This document shows positions 1-6,966 of a DNA stretch of 12,635 nt, in pieces. The stretch's first letter is position 1. Each line of letters begins with the position of its first letter. Where the stretch lies: contig JAITBA010000185.1 in assembly GCA_031283835.1 (NCBI GenBank), positions 1 to 12,635 of the forward strand, read 5' to 3'. The DNA comes from Oscillospiraceae bacterium. GTDB taxonomy: Bacteria; Bacillota; Clostridia; Oscillospirales; Acutalibacteraceae. The notes under the pieces are model-generated. The model did no database searches, had not been told where the DNA came from, and was given only the letters and a program-made list of their open reading frames with translations. Both the position numbers and the translations under genes were made by a program.

Positions 1-256
1 CCAGGGCGTCATCCCGCAGTTGCGGCAGCCGCGTGGGCGGCGGCGCTTCCCCGGTGTAGCGCACGTCGTTCACCAAGCAGCCTTTGCACCGCTTGCCGCC
101 CTTGGCCGCAATGTAGCCGGCATGCACAATGGCCTGCCAGTCGCCGCTTTCGCCTTCCAACACCAAATGCGCGCGGTCTTTGCGCACAAAAAACTGTCCT
201 CCCGTTTGCCGCGCAAATTTGCGCAGCTTGCGGTTGATTTTTTGAAGATTCCCCAA
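1..256 (-). CDS. Unrecognised protein, N-terminal 85 residues (runs off left edge)
   Basis: An open frame runs leftward from a TTG at 254-256 to the window edge with no stop. It reads LGNLQKINRKLRKF, then a segment with QFFVRKDRAHLVLEGESGDW, then HAGYIAAKGGKRCKGCLVNDV. The composition is that of a real protein: basic N-terminus, alternating hydrophobic and charged residues, and a CKGC pair near residues 57-60. No ATG is available in frame, because an in-frame stop lies shortly upstream. A purine-rich GGATGGGGG sits about six bases before the TTG, and a good promoter lies further upstream. I do not recognise the family. The overlapping ATG-started frame on the same strand gives Ala/Arg/His/Gln-rich low-quality protein and was rejected. 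The C-terminus is outside the window, so function is open. Confidence 0.6.
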   Translation of the reverse strand, partial: MGNLQKINRKLRKFARQTGGQFFVRKDRAHLVLEGESGDWQAIVHAGYIAAKGGKRCKGCLVNDVRYTGEAPPPTRLPQLRDDAL

Positions 257-343
257 GCATATCCCCCATCCGTTTTGTGATTAGGGCTTGTTCGCGCTTT
301 GCCTGCGCTTGCAAAATCACGTTCCCGCCATCAAATTAATTTT

Positions 344-372
344 ATTATATCATATTGAAATTGAAATTGCAA
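344..372 (-). promoter_or_regulatory. Sigma-A-type promoter for the left-edge gene
   Basis: Read on the minus strand, TTGCAA (367-372) is followed by a 17-bp spacer and a perfect TATAAT (344-349). The start of transcription would fall near 337, leaving a leader of roughly 80 bases before the TTG start at 256. The flanking DNA is strongly AT-rich. Confidence 0.65.
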
Positions 373-525
373 CCCAAAAATTGCGCAGGGGCCGCGAAAG
401 AACTAGATTGCAGGAATAATTGCAGTTCGTTTTGTGTAAAATGCTTGTTTTTTCATTCTAAAAATTCCGCTGATTACCATTTTTTTTATTAAATCCTACA
501 AAAATAAAAAAACGATTACAAAGGG
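373..525. other. AT-rich divergent intergenic region
   Basis: This lies between the divergent promoters of the left-edge gene and the hydrolase gene. It is AT-rich with poly-T and poly-A runs and has a short direct repeat ATTGCAG about 12 bases apart near 408-425. I see no gene, no RNA-like structure and no convincing operator. Confidence 0.5.
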
Positions 526-555
526 GTTACATTTTTCTTCTTTTTATGGTATAAT
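526..555 (+). promoter_or_regulatory. Sigma-A-type promoter for the hydrolase gene
   Basis: GTTACA (526-531), an 18-bp spacer, then a perfect TATAAT (550-555). A 17-bp spacing with TTACAT is also possible but matches the -35 less well. Transcription would begin near 562, about 60 bases before the ATG at 623. Confidence 0.55.
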
Positions 556-606
556 GACTGCATCCTAATAATAATGAACCTGCAACCATTTGGCACACGA
601 TTTTTT

Positions 607-614
607 AGAGGAGG
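607..614 (+). promoter_or_regulatory. Ribosome binding site fixing the hydrolase start
   Basis: AGAGGAGG lies eight bases before the ATG at 623. The frame also opens at an upstream TTG (590), but that start would put this ribosome binding site inside the coding region, so the ATG is preferred. Confidence 0.8.
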
Positions 615-622
615 CGAAAAAA

Positions 623-1576
623 ATGGTATGCAGCAGGAGCGAGGGCACCTTTCCATCGGCTTCCGGCTTGGTGAACATTTATTACCGTGTGTGGCAATCC
701 ACCGGCAGAGCACCCCGTGCCGCGGTGCAAATTGTGCATGGCATGGCGGAGCACGGCGAACGCTACGAGGGGTTTGCCCAGGCGCTGTGCGAAGCGGGTT
801 GCGACGTGTGGGCCATGGATTTGCTAGGACACGGAAAATCGGCGGTGACCGACGACCAGCTTGGCTACTTTGGCAAAATGCATGGCTGGAAAAACCTGAT
901 TGGCGATATACGGCAAATGACCGCCCTGATGCGGGATACGTATCCCGAAAGCTTGCCGATTGTGCTGTTTGGGCACAGCATGGGTTCTTTTTTGTCCCGA
1001 GCCTATTGCGAACGGCACAGTGAGGATGTGGCAGCCGCCGTGTTCTGCGGCACAAGCGCGCCAAACCCGGCCGCCGCCGCGGGCATATTAATAGCCAAAC
1101 TGGTGGCAGCCGCGCGAGGAGAAAAACATCGCAGCCCACTGCTTGATTCCGTTGCTTTTGGGAACTATAATAGCAAATACCCCGGCAAGCCGCGCACCAA
1201 GTTCGATTGGCTCAACACCGACGAAGCGGAAGTGGACAAATACATTGCGGATGAGCGCTGCGGGTTTTTGTTCACCGCGCAAGGTTTTTTAGATTTATTT
1301 TCGCTGCTGGAGTCTGTTTCGAACAAACGCTGGTTTACTTCAATGCCCTACCAGCTCCCCATGCTATTCATCGCGGGCGACGCAGACCCCGTGGGTAGTT
1401 TTGGCAAAGGCGTTGAATTGGTGGTGCGGCGGCTGCGCGAAGCCGGCTGCAACCGGTTGCAAGCCCGCATATTTTCGGGCATGCGTCACGAAATTCTGCT
1501 GGAGCCGGAACACGAACAAGTATTTGAAACCGTGATTGCGTGGCTAGGCAAAACACTCGAAGCGATAGCCAACTAA
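623..1576 (+). CDS. Alpha/beta hydrolase, monoacylglycerol lipase / lysophospholipase-like
   Basis: A 317-residue cytosolic serine hydrolase of the Hydrolase_4 (serine aminopeptidase S33 / monoglyceride lipase) group. Visible elements in order: the oxyanion strand-turn VHGMAEHGERY (residues 38-48), MDLLGHGKS (65-73), the nucleophile elbow GHSMG with Ser119, the acid loop AGDADPVG with Asp255, and the general base in GMRHE with His289. The whole triad is present and length is normal for the family. There is no signal peptide. Members hydrolyse acyl esters of glycerol or lysophospholipids, but substrate cannot be read from sequence. The ATG at 623 is chosen because AGAGGAGG lies eight bases upstream. 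The flavodoxin-like gene follows after 55 bases and probably shares the transcript. Family confidence is high, substrate confidence low. Confidence 0.9.
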   Translation: MVCSRSEGTFPSASGLVNIYYRVWQSTGRAPRAAVQIVHGMAEHGERYEGFAQALCEAGCDVWAMDLLGHGKSAVTDDQLGYFGKMHGWKNLIGDIRQMTALMRDTYPESLPIVLFGHSMGSFLSRAYCERHSEDVAAAVFCGTSAPNPAAAAGILIAKLVAAARGEKHRSPLLDSVAFGNYNSKYPGKPRTKFDWLNTDEAEVDKYIADERCGFLFTAQGFLDLFSLLESVSNKRWFTSMPYQLPMLFIAGDADPVGSFGKGVELVVRRLREAGCNRLQARIFSGMRHEILLEPEHEQVFETVIAWLGKTLEAIAN

Positions 1577-1631
1577 AAATAGATGCACAACCGCCGCAGA
1601 CGCGGCCAGACTACAGGGGGAGATGGATTTT

Positions 1632-2096
1632 ATGAAAACCATGTTAATTTATCACACAAACAAAAGTGCCCTGCGCGAAATGTGCGAAGCCTGCGCCAAC
1701 AACGACGTCGATGTGCTGGAACTGCGTCCGCGCTACAAAAAACGCCCGGTGCTCGACGATATTGCGGACTTCTATCGCGCTGTGACCGGCCGCGGGGTGC
1801 GTTTGGCGCCGCTAGACATTGATTTTGCAAAATATGACCAGATCATGATGGTGGATTCTCTGCGGGCGTTTTCGCCCAGCGCGGAATGCAATGAGTTCCT
1901 TTATCGCTGCGACCTGGGCGGGCGCGATGTGATGTGCATTGTGAGCAACCGCCTGCGTTATTTTGGCCATGCGGGTCATCTGTTGCGCAAGCGCATCCGC
2001 CTGGCGGGCGGCACCTGCCGCGACATCACCTATATCGCCGAGGCCGACCTTGCCAAGCAGCCCGAAACAGCCAACGCCTTTGCTCTGCAAAAATAA
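1632..2096 (+). CDS. Flavodoxin-like protein with degenerate FMN loop
   Basis: A 154-residue protein. It starts with a hydrophobic strand and loop (MKTMLIYHTNKSALREM), in the place where flavodoxins carry the FMN-phosphate loop T/S-x-T/S-G-N/x-T. It then has a strand VDVLELRPRY, a block DFAKYDQIMMVDSLRAFSPS at the place of the usual 'YD.I.IG.P.W....P' segment, and a strand RDVMCIVSN. The order fits the clostridial short-flavodoxin pattern, but the phosphate loop lacks the Gly and most hydroxyl residues, so FMN binding is doubtful. The in-frame ATG at 1623 abuts the GGGGGAG purine run (1616-1622), whereas ATG 1632 is nine bases past it, so 1632 is preferred. It probably shares the hydrolase transcript and ends before the terminator at 2137. 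The fold assignment is moderate and the function unknown. Confidence 0.7.
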   Translation: MKTMLIYHTNKSALREMCEACANNDVDVLELRPRYKKRPVLDDIADFYRAVTGRGVRLAPLDIDFAKYDQIMMVDSLRAFSPSAECNEFLYRCDLGGRDVMCIVSNRLRYFGHAGHLLRKRIRLAGGTCRDITYIAEADLAKQPETANAFALQK

Positions 2097-2136
2097 TTTG
2101 TTCATACACGATTCCACAACAAAAACATACGATTCG

Positions 2137-2168
2137 TTCCCTGCCGGTTTGGCAGGGAATTTTTTATT
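2137..2168 (+). terminator. Intrinsic terminator of the hydrolase/flavodoxin-like pair
   Basis: TTCCCTGCC (2137-2145), loop GGTTT, and GGCAGGGAA (2151-2159) form a perfect 9-bp stem, followed by six T then ATT. This separates the upstream pair from the spoIIIA operon. Confidence 0.9.
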
Positions 2169-2217
2169 CCTCCACGGCATCGCCCGCCGCGACGCGTTTT
2201 GTTTGCAAAAAATACTG

Positions 2218-2244
2218 CGGGACAACCCGCATATACGGGACAAC
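2218..2244 (+). repeat. Paired direct repeat CGGGACAAC, SpoIIID-like boxes
   Basis: CGGGACAAC occurs at 2218-2226 and again at 2236-2244, an 18-bp period. The core GGACAAC matches the SpoIIID box GGACAAG in six of seven positions. The copies flank and overlap the candidate -35 element. The first copy also forms a small palindrome GCGGG-ACAA-CCCGC (2217-2230). Confidence 0.45.
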
Positions 2245-2258
2245 TTTTGCATAGGAAT
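2229..2258 (+). promoter_or_regulatory. Candidate sigma-E promoter of the spoIIIA operon
   Basis: GCATATAC (2229-2236) resembles the core CATAT of the sigma-E -35 element. Thirteen bases later CATAGGAAT (2250-2258) carries the CATA of the sigma-E -10 (consensus CATACAAT). The spoIIIA operon of Bacillus subtilis is transcribed by sigma-E in the mother cell, and this is the only site I found between the terminator at 2137 and the start at 2286. The match is partial. Confidence 0.45.
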
Positions 2259-2285
2259 GAACAGACGGCATGGGAGGGCATGAGA

Positions 2286-3272
2286 ATGGAATTGCAGCCG
2301 GGCGCAAAGCCCTTTGACCAGGCAACGGCGCATTTGCCGGGAGAGATTGCCGCGCTGCTGGGTGGCGTGCACGCAGATTTGCGCAGCCGCGTGACAGAAA
2401 TCCGCATGCGGGCCGGTGGGGCGCTGACACTCACCACGCCGGAAGGGGTTTGGTTTTTTACGACGGCCGGGCGACCCACGCCGCTGCTCCCTTCGCCTTG
2501 CCTGCGCCTGACCGGCGCACAGCTGCAACAGGTTTTGCGGCAGTTGTGCGAGTATTCCATCCACAGCTTTGCGGATGAGATTGTTCAGGGCTTTGTGACG
2601 CTACCGGGGGGGCACCGGGCGGGCATTTGCGGCACCGCTGTGGCCGAAAACGGCAAAATCACCGCTGTAAGGGCCTTTTCATCCATCAACTTGCGCGTTG
2701 CCCGCGAAGTGCCCGGGGCGGCGGCAGAACTGTGTGCGCAGCTCTTTGCGGAGGGGCGGCTGCCGGGGGTGCTGGTTGCGGGGGTGCCGGGCAGCGGCAA
2801 AACCACGCTGCTGCGAGATTTGGCGCGACGGATTTCGGAAGGCGTGCATGGGCCGTGCCGCCGGGTGTGCCTGCTGGATGAGCGCGGCGAACTGGCGGGA
2901 GCCCGCAACGGCACACCCTGTTGCAACGTGGGCGCCGGCACCGATGTGCTCACGGGCTATCCCAAGGGCGAGGGGGTTTTGCTGGCGCTGCGCTCCCTGG
3001 CACCGGAGGTGATTTTGTGCGACGAGCTGGGTGGCGCCGCCGACATTGCAGCGCTGGAGACCGGCGGCCGCGCCGGCGTGCGTTTTGTGGCGACTATCCA
3101 TGCGGGCAGCGCGGAGGAAGCCCTTGCCAAGCCCGCCTTGCAGCCCCTGCTGGCCGAAGGCGTGTTCGACGCCCTTGTGCAACTGCGCGGCGCGGATTGC
3201 CCTTGCGCAATTGCTAAAATTGCAGATTTGAGAGAGAGGAATGTAAAATGCCGCTCAAATACATTGCGCTGA
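2286..3272 (+). CDS. spoIIIAA: Stage III sporulation ATPase SpoIIIAA
   Basis: A 328-residue AAA/secretion-type ATPase (family length about 310) that sits on the mother-cell face of the SpoIIIA-SpoIIQ channel and resembles type II/IV secretion ATPases. Visible: the family N-terminal signature EYSIHSFADEIVQGF with PGGHRAGICG (residues 89-116), Walker A GVPGSGKTT (166-174), LLDERGELAG (196-205), the Walker-B-like strand VILCDELGG (242-250), and ATIHAGS (269-275). Upstream in-frame TTG (2199) and ATG (2280) codons exist, but GGGAGGG at 2272-2278 is seven bases before the ATG at 2286, so that start is used. The 3' end overlaps spoIIIAB by 25 bases, which suggests translational coupling. First gene of the operon; expected to be sigma-E dependent. 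Confidence 0.96.
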   Translation: MELQPGAKPFDQATAHLPGEIAALLGGVHADLRSRVTEIRMRAGGALTLTTPEGVWFFTTAGRPTPLLPSPCLRLTGAQLQQVLRQLCEYSIHSFADEIVQGFVTLPGGHRAGICGTAVAENGKITAVRAFSSINLRVAREVPGAAAELCAQLFAEGRLPGVLVAGVPGSGKTTLLRDLARRISEGVHGPCRRVCLLDERGELAGARNGTPCCNVGAGTDVLTGYPKGEGVLLALRSLAPEVILCDELGGAADIAALETGGRAGVRFVATIHAGSAEEALAKPALQPLLAEGVFDALVQLRGADCPCAIAKIADLRERNVKCRSNTLR

Positions 3273-3751
3273 GCCTGCTGTTTTTGGCCTGCGGGGGCAC
3301 GGGGGCGCTGTTGAGCCGCCAGCTGCATTTGCGCGCCAGGGAACTGGAACTGTGCCTGCAAATGGTCGCGTCGCTGCGGGCACAGCTGCAATTTTTGCGG
3401 CCGCCGTTGGAACAGATGGTGGAAGACGTCTGCGCGCAAAGCCGATGCCCGGTGTTTTTGCCCCATTGTCTGCGGGGGCTGCGGCAGGGGATTGGGTTCC
3501 CGGGGGCGTGGCGCGAAGCCCTTGCTGCCCACGGCGGCGGCCTGCGCGAAGACGACCGGCTGCAGCTGCTTTTGCTGGGCGAAATTTTGGGCAACAGCGA
3601 CGCGGCAGGCCAGCGCGAAGCCCGGCTGTTGCAAGACAATCTGCTGCAAACCCGGTTCGACCAGGCGCGCGCCGCCCGCGATGGCCGTGGCAAATCGCTG
3701 TGCACGCTGGGGATTCTCGCGGGGGTGACGGTACTGATACTGTTCCTTTAA
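3248..3751 (+). CDS. spoIIIAB: Stage III sporulation protein SpoIIIAB
   Basis: A 167-residue mother-cell membrane protein (Bacillus subtilis homologue about 171). It has hydrophobic segments at residues 4-22 and at the extreme C-terminus (about 150-167). Between them is a helical cytosolic domain carrying the family block GEILGNSDAAGQREAR, the counterpart of the conserved LGNSD motif. The fold is related to type II/IV pilus platform (PilC/GspF-like) domains, so it is thought to couple the ATPase SpoIIIAA to the membrane parts of the channel. It starts inside the end of spoIIIAA, seven bases after an AGAGAGGA ribosome binding site. Confidence 0.94.
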   Translation: MPLKYIALSLLFLACGGTGALLSRQLHLRARELELCLQMVASLRAQLQFLRPPLEQMVEDVCAQSRCPVFLPHCLRGLRQGIGFPGAWREALAAHGGGLREDDRLQLLLLGEILGNSDAAGQREARLLQDNLLQTRFDQARAARDGRGKSLCTLGILAGVTVLILFL

Positions 3752-3798
3752 CGCACCTCTTTTTCTTGCAAAAAAAGAACCAAAAGGAGAGCGCACCA

Positions 3799-3993
3799 AT
3801 GGATATGACCATTATTCTTAAAATTGCGGCGGTGGGGCTGATTGTCGCGGTTTTGCAGCAGATTCTTGCAAAGCTGGGCCGGGACGAATATGGCATGCTG
3901 CTGGTGCTCACGGGCATTGTGGTGATTTTGATGATGCTTGTGCCGCAACTGCTGAACTTGCTGGAAACCGTGCAGGGCGCTCTGCCAATTTGA
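3799..3993 (+). CDS. spoIIIAC: Stage III sporulation protein SpoIIIAC
   Basis: A 64-residue protein with two transmembrane segments separated by a short polar turn: MDMTIILKIAAVGLIVAVLQ, then AKLGRDEYG, then MLLVLTGIVVILMMLVPQLL. The AKxGRDEYG loop is typical of SpoIIIAC, and the length is normal. AAAGGAGA lies eight bases before the ATG. It follows spoIIIAB by 47 bases, a spacer with a weak T/A-rich fold-back (TCTTTTT ... AAAAAGA) that is unlikely to be more than a mild attenuator. Role: small membrane component of the mother-cell channel. Confidence 0.95.
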   Translation: MDMTIILKIAAVGLIVAVLQQILAKLGRDEYGMLLVLTGIVVILMMLVPQLLNLLETVQGALPI

Positions 3994-4053
3994 TGCGAAA
4001 AACATAGCCTTTTTGGTCGCTTTTCCGTTGCGTTATAAAGAGTTGAGGGTCAT

Positions 4054-4467
4054 ATGTGGAAATTGATTGGCGCGGCGGTGATCGCCGCGGTGGCGGCGCT
4101 GATTGTGCGGCAGGTGAAGCCGGAACTGGCAATGTTTGTGCAGCTGGGCGGCATTTTGGCGGTGGCGCTGCTGCTGATGGGTGTGCTGCGGGAGCTGCTG
4201 GGGGCTATGGAGGGCATGCTGCAATTTGCGCCCGGCAATGACACGGGCGACACAGGCGGCGTTGGCGGCAACAGCCCCTTCACAATGCTCGCCAAAGCGC
4301 TGGGTATTTGCGTCACCACGCAGCTGGCTGCGGACGTGTGCCGGGACAGCGGCTCCGGGGCTCTTGCCAACATTGTGGAACTGGGTGGCCGCCTGCTGGT
4401 GCTGTCGCTCACATTGCCGCTGCTCAAAAGCATCGCGGAGCTGGCGGTGGGGCTGATTAGGGGATGA
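4054..4467 (+). CDS. spoIIIAD: Stage III sporulation protein SpoIIIAD
   Basis: A 137-residue membrane protein (family about 130). Hydrophobic segments lie near residues 5-20, 27-47 and 105-130, with the loop carrying PFTMLAKALGICVTTQLAADVCRDSGSGALANIVELGGR, which matches the SpoIIIAD pattern of a conserved helix followed by D.G...LA..VEL.G+. Its N-terminal hairpin resembles SpoIIIAC, as known for the family. The ribosome binding site is modest: GAGGGT only about four bases before the ATG. The spacer from spoIIIAC is 60 bases and T-rich. Role: channel membrane subunit. Confidence 0.95.
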   Translation: MWKLIGAAVIAAVAALIVRQVKPELAMFVQLGGILAVALLLMGVLRELLGAMEGMLQFAPGNDTGDTGGVGGNSPFTMLAKALGICVTTQLAADVCRDSGSGALANIVELGGRLLVLSLTLPLLKSIAELAVGLIRG

Positions 4468-4602
4468 AAATAGCTGCCAGCAGCGCAAGCGCTCAAACCA
4501 CTTTTTGCGGCACACTGCCTCTTTTTGGGGGCAACCGTTCCTGCTTTTTGTTGGTTAGAAAAATGGTCAAAAAATTTTTGTTGTTTTGGGGCAAGAGGTC
4601 TA

Positions 4603-5757
4603 GTGAAGTGTATTAAAAGGTTGGCGGTGGTGTGCGGGCTGCTTTGGCTGCTGGCATGCCCCGCGTTTGCAGAGGAGCCATTGCAGGGCGCAGGCGAAAA
4701 CGCGGCGCGCGACGCGGCCTTTGAAGCGCAGCTGGAAGCCTCGGGGGCAGGGGCCCTGGAAGGTGCGCTGCCAGAGGAAACCCGGGAGCAGCTGCGCCGG
4801 CTGGGCGTGCAGGGCATTGATCTTTATGGCCTGATGGACGCGTCGCCGCGGGATATTCTGACGCTGTTGTTTGACATGCTGCAAGGGAGCTTGGGCAAGG
4901 TGCTGCGGTCGGGGGCAATGGCGCTGGGGGTTGTGCTGCTGCTGTCGTTTGCCTTTGCGGCCATGCCGGAGGAGGAGAAAACCCGTCACAGCCTTGCGGT
5001 GGCAGGCAGCATGCTGGCACTGCTGCTGCTGTTGCCGGGCCTGGCAGAGCTGATGAAGGCTGCGGCGGCAGTGGTGAAGACCGGCAGCGGCTTCAGCCTG
5101 CTGCTGATCCCCATCTTGGCGGGGATCATTACCGCGCAGGGCAACCCTGCCCTGGCACTGAGCTACCACAGCATCACCTTTGCGGCGGCGCAGGGGTTGT
5201 CGCAGTTGGCCGACGGGGTGATCATCCCCTGCACAGGGGTGGTGCTGGGCCTGAGCCTGGTAGACGGCGCCGCAAAGGACGCAAATCTTTCCGCTGTGGC
5301 CGGGGGCATCAAAAAGGCGGTGATTGGCACCTTTGCGGTGCTGGCCGGGCTGTTCTCGGCACTGTTGAGCATTAAAAGCTTGATTGCCAACACAGCCGAC
5401 GCAATGGTGGTGCGCGGTGTAAAAATCTTCACCGGCAGCGTGCCTTTGGTAGGCGGCGCGCTAAGCGAGGCCTGCGGGGTCATTTTGAGCAGCGTGAGCC
5501 TAGTGAAAGGCGCTGTGGGCGGCTTTGCGCTGCTGGCCGCGCTGGTGCTCTACGCCCCCATTCTTATCGAGCTGCTGCTTTGGTCCTGTCTGCTAAAATT
5601 GCTGGCCGCCGCCGGGGAGCTGTTTGGGCAAAGCAACGTTGCCGGCGTCTTTAAAAGCGCCGCCTACGCCGTGGCCATTCTCACCGCCTGCGTGGTGTTT
5701 AACGCGGCGTTGCTGCTGATTTCGACAGGGCTGGTGATTACAATGAAGGGAAGTTAA
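4603..5757 (+). CDS. spoIIIAE: Stage III sporulation protein SpoIIIAE
   Basis: A 384-residue polytopic membrane protein (Bacillus subtilis about 400). It begins with a signal peptide: basic VKCIKR, a hydrophobic core, and an AFA|EE cleavage site after about residue 23. A charged extracytoplasmic stretch follows, then about seven hydrophobic segments from residue 105 onward. The family signature SIKSLIANTADAMVVRGVKI followed by PLVGGALSEACG is at about 256-292. The frame is open further upstream to a TTG, but only the GTG at 4603 has a ribosome binding site (AGAGG, 4594-4598) and a proper signal-peptide N-terminus. The 135-base gap from spoIIIAD is the longest inside the operon. It is T-rich and holds no gene or clear promoter. 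Confidence 0.95.
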   Translation: MKCIKRLAVVCGLLWLLACPAFAEEPLQGAGENAARDAAFEAQLEASGAGALEGALPEETREQLRRLGVQGIDLYGLMDASPRDILTLLFDMLQGSLGKVLRSGAMALGVVLLLSFAFAAMPEEEKTRHSLAVAGSMLALLLLLPGLAELMKAAAAVVKTGSGFSLLLIPILAGIITAQGNPALALSYHSITFAAAQGLSQLADGVIIPCTGVVLGLSLVDGAAKDANLSAVAGGIKKAVIGTFAVLAGLFSALLSIKSLIANTADAMVVRGVKIFTGSVPLVGGALSEACGVILSSVSLVKGAVGGFALLAALVLYAPILIELLLWSCLLKLLAAAGELFGQSNVAGVFKSAAYAVAILTACVVFNAALLLISTGLVITMKGS

Positions 5758-5867
5758 AGCGGTTCCATAGGGCATTTGCGTTGGATTTGCGCGGGCTAAA
5801 AAAGACGACAAATACAATGTTTAATTTCATGTGGAACGGCCATGAAGACAAAATGAAGGTGATTTGC

Positions 5868-6329
5868 ATGGAATTTTTGCGCAATTGGGCACTGACGGTG
5901 GCGCTTTCGGCGCTGGCAGGGGGGGTTGTTTGGCTGCTGGCCCCGAAGGGGTCGGTGCAGAAGGCGGTGCGCACGGTGGTGGCGGTGTTTTTGCTGTGTG
6001 CTTTTTTGTCGCCGCTGTTTTGGCGGAGGGAGGTGTCGCCGGACTGGATTTGGCCGGAAGTGGAGATCGACTGCTCGGCCATGGAGGAGGCCGTGACGCG
6101 GCAATTGCAGGCAGCGGTGGAAACGGAGCTGGAACGGCGGATGCAGGCTGTGATGGACGAGCGAAAAATTACAGGACAAATTCGGCTGGAGACGGATATT
6201 TTGTCCGACGGCAGCATAGAAATAGTGACGGCGGAGGTGATAGTGCCGCGCGGGGCAAACACGGCGGGGCTGGCAGCGGCCCTTGGGGCGGCCACGGAGC
6301 TGGACGTGAAAATTGCACAGGAAGACTGA
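5868..6329 (+). CDS. spoIIIAF: Stage III sporulation protein SpoIIIAF
   Basis: A 153-residue protein, shorter than the Bacillus subtilis form (about 206). Two N-terminal membrane segments (residues 8-24 and 32-52) surround the conserved APKGSVQKAVRTV turn. A C-terminal extramembrane ring-building-motif-like domain follows (about 70-153, with helix EEAVTRQLQAAVETELERRMQ and strands IRLETDILSDGSIEIVTAEVIV). In-frame ATGs exist upstream, but AAGGTGA lies five bases before the ATG at 5868, and the membrane segment then starts at once, as expected. The gap from spoIIIAE is 110 bases. Role: ring/channel component in the intermembrane space. Confidence 0.93.
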   Translation: MEFLRNWALTVALSALAGGVVWLLAPKGSVQKAVRTVVAVFLLCAFLSPLFWRREVSPDWIWPEVEIDCSAMEEAVTRQLQAAVETELERRMQAVMDERKITGQIRLETDILSDGSIEIVTAEVIVPRGANTAGLAAALGAATELDVKIAQED

Positions 6330-6352
6330 AGCGGGAATGAGGGTGCGGCAAA

Positions 6353-6913
6353 ATGGGCGCAAAGCTAACAGAAACGCTGAAAAAACTGAAAATCGGCAAA
6401 TGGCAGGCGATTATTTTGGCGGCGGGGCTGCTGGGGATTCTGCTGCTGTGCATAAGTTCTTTGCCGGGCGCTGGGTCAGGAAAAAAGAATGCCGCCAATG
6501 CCGCCGCGGGCGAAAGTATCCGGGTCGATTTGACGCAATATGAGCAGCAACTGGAGCGGCGGCTGTGCGACACCATTGCCTCGATTGCCGGCGCGGGCAA
6601 CACCCGGGTCATGCTCACACTCGACTGCGGCAGCGAGCCTATCTATGCCACGCAGGGCAAAACCGACCAAAAAAACAGCTACAGCGAGGGCGTGGGTGAA
6701 GAAAGCCTATCCTCCAGCAAGGAGTACGTCATCGTGGGCAGCGGGCAGGGTCTGGTGCTCAAAATGATTGAGCCGCAGGTGCGCGGGGTGGCCGTGGTGT
6801 GCCAGGGCGGCGACGACATTTTGGTGCGCCAGCAGATTGTGGAAGCCGTGACGGCGGTGCTTGGCGTTGGCAGCAACAAAGTGAGCGTGGCGCGGTTGGG
6901 TTTGGCGCAATAA
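6353..6913 (+). CDS. spoIIIAG: Stage III sporulation protein SpoIIIAG
   Basis: A 186-residue single-span protein (family about 200-230). A basic N-terminus precedes a membrane helix at residues 17-36, then a short linker, then the ring-building-motif domain. The domain's first helix is YEQQLERRLCDTIASIAGAG (63-82). The strand insertion that forms the family's beta-triangle is about 85-140, and the second helix/strand is LVRQQIVEAVTAVLGVGSNKVSV (157-179). SpoIIIAG homologues form large intermembrane rings. GAGGGT lies nine bases before the ATG, and the gene starts 23 bases after spoIIIAF. Confidence 0.95.
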   Translation: MGAKLTETLKKLKIGKWQAIILAAGLLGILLLCISSLPGAGSGKKNAANAAAGESIRVDLTQYEQQLERRLCDTIASIAGAGNTRVMLTLDCGSEPIYATQGKTDQKNSYSEGVGEESLSSSKEYVIVGSGQGLVLKMIEPQVRGVAVVCQGGDDILVRQQIVEAVTAVLGVGSNKVSVARLGLAQ

Positions 6914-6966
6914 AGCGCTTTTCAACGATACAAATCAATAACACAGGATTATAGGAGGATGCAACC

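Noticed and set aside
9..320. ATG-started 103-residue minus-strand frame at the left edge
   Set aside because: Its translation is rich in Ala, Arg, Gln and His with no hydrophobic pattern, and it overlaps the better TTG-started frame, which has protein-like composition.
516..1139. 207-residue minus-strand ORF opposite the hydrolase
   Set aside because: It covers the hydrolase promoter and coding region and is rich in Arg, Pro, Cys and Ser, typical of a reverse-strand shadow of GC-rich coding DNA.
5811..5818. AATACAAT before spoIIIAF as an internal sigma-E -10
   Set aside because: It is close to CATACAAT, but no -35 resembling the sigma-E element occurs 13-15 bases upstream.
6905..6925. GCGC-loop-GCGC plus TTTT after spoIIIAG as an internal terminator
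   Set aside because: The stem is only four base pairs and spoIIIAH follows with a strong ribosome binding site in the same operon.
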